Shown: piece after piece, positions 6,737-12,129 of the stretch | How positions within the stretch are numbered: position 1 is the stretch's first letter | How the letters are laid out: each line of letters starts with the position of its first letter | NCBI GenBank assembly: GCA_045110475.1 | Contig: JBGCGC010000213.1 | Coordinates: 1 to 12,129, forward strand | Length of the DNA stretch: 12,129 bases | Direction of reading: 5' to 3' | Origin: Granulosicoccus sp045110475 | GTDB lineage: Bacteria; Pseudomonadota; Gammaproteobacteria; Granulosicoccales; Granulosicoccaceae | Translations under genes and position numbers: made by a program | The notes under the pieces: model-generated | The model's database searches: none | Seen by the model: only the letters and a program-made list of their open reading frames with translations | What the model was told of the DNA's origin: nothing

Positions 6737-7710
6737 GTGATTCAGCGTTTTTAACCATTGATGGCCTGAGCAAACACTTCCCGATCACCACAGGGCTGTT
6801 CGGACGACAAACCGGTGTTGTCAAAGCCGTTGACGACGTCAGTTTCGAGGTGGAGCAAGGTGAAACCCTTGCATTAGTTGGCGAGTCTGGCTGTGGAAAA
6901 ACAACACTTGCGCGGCTGTTGCTAAAACTACTCGAACCCACCAGCGGTGCTGTATCACTCAATGGCAAGGTCGTCGCAGACTTGCAAGGAGACGAACTGA
7001 AGCAGTATCGCACTGACGTTCAAGCAGTATTTCAAGATCCATGGGCATCGCTAAGCCCACGCATGAGAGTCTTCGACATCATCGCTGAAACTCTGGTGAT
7101 CAATCAAAAGCTTAGCAAAAAAGACCTGACGTACCGCGTCGATGAAGCCTTGACGGCCGTCGGACTACAACCGGCTCAGGCAAAGTATTTTCCTCACGAA
7201 TTTTCAGGCGGGCAACGGCAACGCATTGCTATAGCAAGTGCCATCATTGCCAAGCCCAAATTGATAATCCTGGATGAGCCGGTGTCTGCACTGGATGTCT
7301 CCATTCGCTCGCAGATCATGAATCTGTTCAAAGACCTGCAACAGGAGTTTAGTTGCAGCTATGTGGTAGTTGCCCACGATCTCGGGACAACACGCTATAT
7401 GGCAGACCGAATTGCTGTCATGTACCTGGGCAAGTTGGTTGAAGTCGGGCCAACAGAAAAGATGTTCAGCGCGCCGGAACATCCCTACACGCAAGCGCTG
7501 CTATCGGCAGCGTTGCCATTACGCGTGGATGGAACACATAAACCCATCATCTTGCAAGGTGAGGTACCCTCGCCCATCAATCCACCTTCAGGTTGTCCTT
7601 TCCATCCTCGGTGTCAAAGCATCGAAGGTGATGTTTGCAGAGACACCATCCCTCTCAGACGCGAAACTGCAAACGAACAACATTACATTCGATGTCATAA
7701 AATACTCTAG
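6733..7710 (+). CDS. ABC transporter ATP-binding protein, DppF-type
   Basis: A 325-residue second ATPase subunit. Motifs: Walker A GESGCGKT (50-57), Q-loop Gln101 in FQDPWASLSPR, signature FSGGQ (157-161), Walker B LIILDE (177-182), D-loop SALD, H-loop His215. DppF/OppF features are the KHFPITTGLFGR N-terminal loop, the QDPWASLSPRMRV segment and the HPYTQALLSAALP C-terminal extension with SGCPFHPRC. Its ATG sits in an ATGA overlap with the preceding stop, so translation is probably coupled; an in-frame TTG at 6709 would extend the overlap and is less likely. It is the last gene of the five-gene importer operon. No hairpin with a T-run follows, so where transcription ends is unclear. Confidence 0.94.
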   Translation: MSDSAFLTIDGLSKHFPITTGLFGRQTGVVKAVDDVSFEVEQGETLALVGESGCGKTTLARLLLKLLEPTSGAVSLNGKVVADLQGDELKQYRTDVQAVFQDPWASLSPRMRVFDIIAETLVINQKLSKKDLTYRVDEALTAVGLQPAQAKYFPHEFSGGQRQRIAIASAIIAKPKLIILDEPVSALDVSIRSQIMNLFKDLQQEFSCSYVVVAHDLGTTRYMADRIAVMYLGKLVEVGPTEKMFSAPEHPYTQALLSAALPLRVDGTHKPIILQGEVPSPINPPSGCPFHPRCQSIEGDVCRDTIPLRRETANEQHYIRCHKIL

Positions 7711-7716
7711 GCAGAT

Positions 7717-7890
7717 TTAGCTTGTTGAGCTTGTACCCTTAGCTTGTGCACTTGCATATTCTGGACGTTGCCCAGCGGGTGCTGTGTGAGTACAGCCTCC
7801 AGGAGGAAGTTCCAAACTATTGAAAACCGGCACTGACTGATCGTCTTCTACCTGGTGTTGGCTATTGGATAATTCACTTTTAGCTGGCAT
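7717..7890 (-). CDS. Possible small protein, 57 codons, unrecognised
   Basis: A minus-strand ATG frame ending in TAA, just downstream of the importer operon and facing it. The product is hydrophilic: an acidic N-terminal part (QVEDDQSVPVF), a Pro/Gly stretch with one cysteine (SLELPPGGCTHTAPAGQ), and an Ala/Ser/Thr-rich tail partly encoded by three AGCTTGT direct repeats. No membrane segment or signal peptide is present. A stop codon lies two codons upstream of the ATG and I see no good ribosome-binding site. It could be a real small gene, a remnant, or chance. It overlaps the extreme upstream end of the decayed plus-strand frame. Confidence 0.25.
   Translation of the reverse strand: MPAKSELSNSQHQVEDDQSVPVFNSLELPPGGCTHTAPAGQRPEYASAQAKGTSSTS
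7719..7747 (+). repeat. Three short direct repeats AGCTTGT
   Basis: AGCTTGT occurs at 7719-7725, 7728-7734 and 7741-7747, spaced 9 and 13 bases start to start, immediately after the last importer gene. They might be binding-site half repeats or simple slippage products. Spacing is not helical-turn regular (10-11 bp), which weakens the binding-site idea. Confidence 0.4.
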
Positions 7891-8549
7891 CAGTCATTAT
7901 TGATTTACCAGAAACATCATCAGTGCTTACCGGTACGACAATTCACTAAGACACCTGACCACACCGAAATCGCCTACGACAATGATATTCCCGAAGACTG
8001 GACTGGTTACTGATTTTTTGCATTTTACGGTGCGATGAACGCTGACATTTTCCTCGGCTTTCCTGCAGAATCACCTGGCCCCAACAGTTGCCGTTGTCAC
8101 TTTGATAAGGCCATGGGTATCAGTTTTTCTGACGTATCGGACGTTGAGTATGGTTCTCTTTTCGGATCAATACATTACACAAAAAGCGATACTGGCAAGT
8201 TCCAGCGACTGACACTGGATACACGTGAATTGCACAAACCGGATTTCCTGACGAGCAGCTAACATTGGGTGATTTGTCACTCGCCGTCCAATCGTTTTTC
8301 CCCCGCGTGGAACTGACGCGTCCAGTGCTGAAGTTCAGTGCCTTTATAGATCATAACCTTGACAATCTTCTCAATCCTGGTGAGTGTTCTACCGAGGTCG
8401 AACTGGTGACGTTTATCGTACCCTCCGATGGATTGCCAGCGTCTGAAGCTATACAGGCTGGGCGGGATCCAGACACGCCGTCGCGAAAGCAAGGTCCGTT
8501 ACTCTACACCGGTTTGCATACCGTTAACGCCAGCGCCAATGTGTCATAG
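7873..8549 (+). pseudogene. Decayed unidentified gene with in-frame stop and frameshift
   Basis: A plus-strand frame is open from 7873 to a TGA at 8011-8013 (ending IAYDNDIPEDWTGY). It continues in the same phase as FFAFYGAMNADIFLGFPAES to a TAA at 8260-8262. A TGG in place of the TGA would read TGYWFFAFYGAMNADIF, so this looks like a Trp-to-stop change. A second phase, open from 8229, continues as PDEQLTLGDLSLAVQSFF to 8549, which suggests one frameshift in 8229-8262. The second part contains DHNLDNLLNPGE (8349-8384), resembling a calcium-binding DxNxD loop of EF-hand or beta-sandwich type. Translation could in theory start at ATG 8035 or TTG 8265 as two short ORFs, but neither has a clear ribosome-binding site. 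I do not recognise the family. Joining the pieces into one gene is inference. Confidence 0.4.
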
Positions 8550-8596
8550 GAAACGCGGCATAGAATTGTTGATCAACTTGCAGCACGCAGCTGCGG

Positions 8597-10234
8597 CTAC
8601 AGCTTCGGCTTTATTTTGTAACTGGTAAAACTGTTAAACTCAGCGATAGGCATAAGGTCGTATGATTCAAGAATAAGTTTGTGCAAATTTTCCGAATAAC
8701 GTTGCCATGATGACACTCTATTGATCGAAACAAACACATGGTTTTTTTGTTCTACCGCAGTAGCTATTTTTTTGATAATCAACTCTGCATCCTCTAGCCT
8801 CCGAAGCCCTTCAATGTCAGCATGACCATAATATCCCAACAAATAGGGCTCCCCCCAAAGCATGATGGACGCATCTCCTTCTTCCACATGCATATTAAGA
8901 AAGCTTGCCGCTGACCGGTAGTCATCGCGCCAGTGATCTGTATTAAAATAGTAGTTTGAGTTGGCCCAAATATTGATTAGCAAGAGCCCTGCAAAGGCAG
9001 CCATCGAGCTACTGTTCACACTCTGAATCCACCCGTTAACGCGTCCTGCTCTTTCGTACCTGAATATTCCCATAGGCAACAGTACCGCAAACGGCAACAT
9101 AAGGTAAAACGAATGACGTGGCATCCAGTTGATCGAGGTGAGCAGCGCAACTGTCAGCGCCATTGCAAATGATAAAACTGCAAAGCAAACGAAAAACACG
9201 TGTAAAGAAGGGTGCCTTTTATTGCGAATTGATTCTGCTATTGTGCGGAAAGCGCTAAAAGCCAGGAAGCCACATACAACAACGAGGGCGATCAGTTGCA
9301 AATAGTAGTTTGATAATTCTGCAAGCACACTGTCGGATGTTCTTAGCACGCTTACAGGTGGTCCATAGGTGTGACCCGCTAAATGCCCATACAATGCAAA
9401 AATGGTATTTTGCCAGACTTCAACATTAGTAGTATTGGTTGCATCGATCGTCAGGTCTACAGCCGCAGGTGTAAAACTATAGTAAATAACCGCTGGCAAT
9501 GCCGCCAAAGTTGCAAGCCCCCACCAGTTTAGCCATAGCTTGACATCGCGGTAGCTAATCAGAAATGTGATTGCTATCACTACCGAAAACAACAGTAGAA
9601 ACACACTGCTTAAACAGCACAAAGCGGTGACGATGGAAAAGCCGACTACACGAAAACGGCTACTGAACTGCCGGTTCAATGCCGGTGAGAACAACAGAAG
9701 TTGGAAAGTCGCCAGAAACAGCAGGTAACTGTAAGGGCGAACCTCTTGACTATAACCTATACAAAACGCACTACAGGCAAAAAACACTGCGGATAGCAAC
9801 GCATGTCGATGACCAAATAATGGTTTGGTACTCAAATAAAGCAGCGCAGGTGTAAGCGCACCGAATATGACAGAAAGCAGCTGGAGCGTGACTTGATTGT
9901 CACCGATTGTCGCTCGCCAGAGAGCCAGCAGGGCAAAGTAAACGGGTTGGTATTTATCGCCGCCCGTCACCGACCAGATTGCTTCAAAAGTGCCATGAAT
10001 GGTTTTTGAGTCGGTCATCGCAAGAGAGATGCCCTCATCGAGCCAAAGGCTCTGACTGCCGATCATTATCAGGCGAAAAAAAGCACTGATCGCAATCAAC
10101 ACAACAATCGCAAGAACGTGATTGCTCTCCCTGGTATCACTCAACAGTTGCCGCCCCAATAATGCGTACATTGGCGTCGGGCGTGGACCGATATCACACC
10201 GACGAAAAAGCACACTATTTGAAATTAGGTTCAT
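8597..10234 (-). CDS. Polytopic membrane glycosyltransferase, GT39/ArnT-PMT-like
   Basis: About 545 residues with roughly a dozen hydrophobic segments. It has the hallmarks of lipid-linked-sugar glycosyltransferases of the GT39/GT83-like superfamily: a first membrane helix (about 39-58) followed by SLWLDEGISL (62-71; acidic pair Asp66-Glu67, the catalytic-type site in the first periplasmic loop), YQPVYFALL (95-103, equivalent to HPPLYY) and SQEVRPYSYLL (162-172). Such enzymes use polyprenyl-phosphate sugars to glycosylate lipid A, cell-wall glycans or proteins on the periplasmic side. A soluble C-terminal region (from about 420) follows the last helices. The ATG at 10234 is chosen over a TTG at 10267 and an ATG at 10171; ribosome-binding signals are weak for all, so the start is uncertain by a few tens of residues. 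It is divergent from the acyltransferase. Donor and acceptor are unknown. Confidence 0.85.
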   Translation of the reverse strand: MNLISNSVLFRRCDIGPRPTPMYALLGRQLLSDTRESNHVLAIVVLIAISAFFRLIMIGSQSLWLDEGISLAMTDSKTIHGTFEAIWSVTGGDKYQPVYFALLALWRATIGDNQVTLQLLSVIFGALTPALLYLSTKPLFGHRHALLSAVFFACSAFCIGYSQEVRPYSYLLFLATFQLLLFSPALNRQFSSRFRVVGFSIVTALCCLSSVFLLLFSVVIAITFLISYRDVKLWLNWWGLATLAALPAVIYYSFTPAAVDLTIDATNTTNVEVWQNTIFALYGHLAGHTYGPPVSVLRTSDSVLAELSNYYLQLIALVVVCGFLAFSAFRTIAESIRNKRHPSLHVFFVCFAVLSFAMALTVALLTSINWMPRHSFYLMLPFAVLLPMGIFRYERAGRVNGWIQSVNSSSMAAFAGLLLINIWANSNYYFNTDHWRDDYRSAASFLNMHVEEGDASIMLWGEPYLLGYYGHADIEGLRRLEDAELIIKKIATAVEQKNHVFVSINRVSSWQRYSENLHKLILESYDLMPIAEFNSFTSYKIKPKL

Positions 10235-10287
10235 CTCAAGTGATAAAAGTAGACTAGTTATCGCCAATTGTGCATTTATTTAGTGGC

Positions 10288-10317
10288 ACTCTATTTGAAG
10301 TTAATCACAAAGATCAA
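10288..10317 (-). promoter_or_regulatory. Candidate promoter for the glycosyltransferase gene
   Basis: Read on the minus strand, TTGATC (10317-10312) and TAGAGT (10293-10288) are 18 bp apart, each four of six to sigma-70 consensus, about 54 bp upstream of the chosen ATG. The match is modest and the area is AT-rich, so chance is a real alternative. Confidence 0.25.
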
Positions 10318-10389
10318 AAGTGAGTACGCATTTGACGGCGACGTCCGCAACCAAAGATAGACTTTGATACTCGCAGCGCAAAGTATAGA

Positions 10390-10494
10390 ATGCGTTTTAC
10401 TCATATCGCCACCAAACGCCTGCAGGGTTCGGCAGTAGTTGACATACATACATCAGCCGGTGATTGGGCAAGCGCCTTGCAGCCATTTTACTGA
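10390..10494 (+). CDS. Possible 34-codon leader or small ORF upstream of the acyltransferase
   Basis: An ATG frame ending in TGA, within the divergent intergenic region. The product is MRFTHIATKRLQG followed by SAVVDIHTSAGDWASALQPFY. It is small and mixed polar/hydrophobic, with no membrane segment. It ends eight bases before a hairpin with a T-run, so a short transcript made of this ORF plus terminator, or a leader of the acyltransferase gene, is conceivable. No ribosome-binding site is obvious before the ATG, and an antisense frame is also open across part of the region, so coding status is doubtful. Confidence 0.2.
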   Translation: MRFTHIATKRLQGSAVVDIHTSAGDWASALQPFY

Positions 10495-10501
10495 TCAAAC
10501 G

Positions 10502-10544
10502 CTGGCTGTGCGGGTGGTAGCCCGCTGGAGACCAGTCTTTTTTT
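10502..10544 (+). terminator. Terminator-like hairpin with T-run in the acyltransferase leader
   Basis: GCGGG (10510-10514) pairs with CCCGC (10521-10525) around a 6-base loop. CTGG (10502-10505) can pair with CCAG (10532-10535) across an internal loop. Seven T residues follow at 10538-10544. It lies 43 bases before the acyltransferase ATG and reads in the same direction. It could terminate a short upstream transcript or act as an attenuator. The internal loop makes the stem weaker than a textbook terminator. Confidence 0.4.
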
Positions 10545-10554
10545 CTTCTATAGT
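10526..10554 (+). promoter_or_regulatory. Candidate promoter for the acyltransferase gene
   Basis: TGGAGA (10526-10531, four of six) and TATAGT (10549-10554, five of six) are spaced 17 bp, with the -10 ending 32 bases before the ATG. It overlaps the terminator-like hairpin, so the two readings compete: start of transcription here, or termination of a transcript begun upstream. Confidence 0.3.
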
Positions 10555-10586
10555 TACAATAGTCTTGTGAGCAAACGGAAAGCAAC

Positions 10587-11648
10587 ATGGTAAGCAAGAT
10601 TGGCAGGCTGGAGGCGTTAAGGGGGCTTGCCGCCATCTACGTGGTCATCCATCACACAGTACCATCTGACTTGAAGCTGTACGGGTTGCCTATCGGGCAG
10701 CTGACTCGATTCGGGCAGGAGGCAGTCATCCTGTTTTTTCTACTGTCCGGATTCGTGATAAATCTGTCTTTCAGACTATCTACCGATCAGAGCTTTAAAA
10801 CCTATTTCTACAAGCGTTTTTTTCGAATATATATTCCCTTGCTGGCTGTATACCTTGTTAGCTACCTGAACTCGAGCTACAACGCCGGTGAATGGCTGAG
10901 CCCCGCTGTTGGCACCTTATTGCTCAATTTACTGATGCTACAGGATTGGGCAACGTCGAAGCCACACGTTATTGTTGCTGCCTACATGGAGAACAACCCT
11001 TTGTGGTCATTGTCATATGAATGGTGGTTCTACATGTTGTATTTCCCGCTGTTTACCTTTGTTAAAATACGAAAATATCGGGACTGGGTGGTATATGGCA
11101 CAGGAATACTGAGTGCTTTTCTGTATCTCTACTATCCGGCATTTGCACTCAGGATTTTTATGTATCTGTTGATTTGGTGGATGGGTGTGAAACTCGCCGA
11201 TAGTTATCTGGATGGCACGCTGCATCAGATCAAGGGGCATTTTTTACCTGCCTTCGCAATAAGTACGATAATCGTCTTGTCCGCTATAGGTGTCTATGTT
11301 CAATATGATGCGGAGCAGCCCTTCAGCCCGGTTCGGTATCCTTTTCTTGAATTGAGAAACTTTTGCTTTGCACTGCTGGCGTATGGTGTAGCGCTAGGCC
11401 TCCACCGGGTAGGATGGCGCTGGTTTGATGCGCTGGTCAGTCCTTTTATAGTTCTAGCGCCTATATCGTATGTTATTTACATCATTCACTGGCCATTGGC
11501 GACACAAGGGCAGTATCTGGAATTCATCGAAAACCCCTTATTACGATGGTGTGCTTATGTTGCAGTTGTGTTAGCCGTGGCGTTTATCATAGAACGCGGG
11601 ATATATCCGCCAGTACGACGAAAACTCTGGGCATGGGTCAACAACTGA
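10587..11648 (+). CDS. Membrane acyltransferase, acyltransferase-3 family (OafA/WecH-type)
   Basis: A 353-residue polytopic inner-membrane O-acyltransferase that transfers acyl groups, usually acetyl, to sugars of surface polysaccharides, lipopolysaccharide or similar glycans. Signature elements in order: RLEALRGLAAIYVVIHH (7-23; Arg12 and His22, the conserved R-x-H pair), FFLLSGFVI (50-58), RFFRIYIPLL (77-86), PLWSLSYEWWFY (138-149, the WSL-x-x-E motif), a late IIHWPL (299-304), and a basic tail after the last helix (ERGIYPPVRRKL, 336-347). About ten membrane segments fit the family. Length matches the minimal single-domain form, with no C-terminal SGNH hydrolase domain. GGAAAG at 10577-10582 is a weak ribosome-binding site; the start agrees with the family, whose motif begins within ten residues of Met1. 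It is divergent from the GT39-like gene, which suggests a shared glycan-modification theme. Acceptor unknown. Confidence 0.9.
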   Translation: MVSKIGRLEALRGLAAIYVVIHHTVPSDLKLYGLPIGQLTRFGQEAVILFFLLSGFVINLSFRLSTDQSFKTYFYKRFFRIYIPLLAVYLVSYLNSSYNAGEWLSPAVGTLLLNLLMLQDWATSKPHVIVAAYMENNPLWSLSYEWWFYMLYFPLFTFVKIRKYRDWVVYGTGILSAFLYLYYPAFALRIFMYLLIWWMGVKLADSYLDGTLHQIKGHFLPAFAISTIIVLSAIGVYVQYDAEQPFSPVRYPFLELRNFCFALLAYGVALGLHRVGWRWFDALVSPFIVLAPISYVIYIIHWPLATQGQYLEFIENPLLRWCAYVAVVLAVAFIIERGIYPPVRRKLWAWVNN

Positions 11649-12129
11649 TACACGATTTATCTGTAGTCTGTTTCGGTACTTGTATCCGCTAAAATGTCAA
11701 AATTTGTCAATAGCGACAAGGATAGAACCTATCTGTAACGTCAGCACCGCCTTCGTTTTTTCCAGAACCGCCACCAGGGCAAACCAACATCAGGTGACCT
11801 CGACTATTTGGGCCGTGACAACGATTTCCGCTAAAGGGTTAAACACCCTCGTCGCCACGGCGATACGCTCTGACAAAGCACCTGCAGATGATGCAGTGAC
11901 TATTTTGAGTATCAAACACAAACCACCAATAAGCTGCCAAGCATTTCGTAAGCACTAAGGCTTATCGATGCTTGAACAGACACCAGTTAGAGTATAGGAA
12001 GAATAAACCGCCTATTACCAACTAAAGCGCCAAACCAAAATACCTACCATCACGATACTTTAACACTGAGACGACTACCCACTACCACCCACTCACTGTT
12101 TGACGCACCGGCTGCGACCCATCAGCCCA
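11649..12129. other. Gene-poor right end, nothing supportable
   Basis: No gene, RNA or repeat is convincing here. A 92-codon plus-strand frame (11680-11958) has no ribosome-binding site and irregular composition. The opposite strand over the same interval reads hydrophobic and Ala/Val-rich (for example KAVLTLQIGSILVAIDKF near 11705-11760) but is interrupted by a TGA, so a decayed membrane-protein remnant is possible and unproven. No hairpin with a T-run follows the acyltransferase stop. The last 170 bases are low in coding signal in all frames. Confidence 0.4.

Noticed and set aside
8011..8013. In-frame TGA read as a recoded tryptophan or selenocysteine codon
   Set aside because: TGA serves as the normal stop of several intact genes here (second permease, DppD-type ATPase, reductase), no selenocysteine insertion hairpin is evident, and the frame is broken again further on, so decay is simpler.
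8568..8577. 10-bp palindrome GTTGATCAAC
   Set aside because: Short, isolated, in a decayed region and not placed at any promoter; palindromes of this length occur by chance in 12 kb.
10397..10636. 79-codon minus-strand ORF overlapping the acyltransferase start
   Set aside because: It crosses antisense into a well-supported gene, shows no domain, and its stretch over the intergenic region can be chance.
11680..11958. 92-codon plus-strand ORF at the right end
   Set aside because: No ribosome-binding site, irregular composition and no recognisable motif; kept only as a comment on the gene-poor end.
1..12129. Search for CRISPR arrays, tRNA or rRNA genes, transposases, phage integrases and defence genes
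   Set aside because: No regularly spaced repeats, no tRNA or rRNA gene recognised, and no protein with transposase, integrase or nuclease motifs was seen on either strand.

Overview
The window looks like chromosomal DNA of a Gram-negative bacterium, probably a proteobacterium. The solute-binding protein carries a cleavable Sec signal without a lipobox, which implies a periplasm. Base composition is moderate, ATG starts dominate, and TGA is used as a normal stop. I cannot fix genus or species from the sequence.

Layout. Positions 1-1171 are gene-poor and hold coding-like remnants on the minus strand. These are a frameshifted gene leaving the window at position 1, two unidentified fragments, and a short fossil of xylose isomerase (xylA) with its WGGREGYE motif. 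Positions 1172-2143 (-) encode an intact ApbA/PanE-family reductase of a divergent 'NG-x-x-WWY' type. A 174-bp divergent intergenic region carries a promoter and a perfect 14-bp palindrome of LacI-family operator type. Positions 2318-7710 (+) form a complete five-gene peptide/nickel-class (Dpp/Opp-type) ABC importer operon: binding protein, two permeases, two ATPases. A strong intercistronic stem-loop separates the binding-protein gene from the rest. Positions 7711-8596 are again gene-poor: a possible 57-codon minus-strand ORF, three short direct repeats, and a decayed plus-strand gene with an in-frame TGA and a frameshift. Positions 8597-10234 (-) encode a polytopic GT39/ArnT-like glycosyltransferase. 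A 352-bp divergent region follows, with a possible 34-codon ORF and a terminator-like hairpin. Positions 10587-11648 (+) encode an OafA-type membrane acyltransferase. Positions 11649-12129 hold no gene I can support.

How the genes work together. The importer is self-contained. Its binding protein captures a ligand in the periplasm, the DppB/DppC-like pair forms the channel, and the DppD/DppF-like pair drives transport. The divergent reductase shares its control region and may act on the imported compound or a product of it; that link is inference. The glycosyltransferase and acyltransferase are both envelope-glycan-modifying families and could decorate a surface polysaccharide or lipid, but they are divergent and nothing in the window names the acceptor. 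I did not find a clear new multi-gene system. The most useful leads are the operator/promoter overlap, the intercistronic hairpin, the odd reductase subfamily and the decayed genes on either side of the transporter locus.
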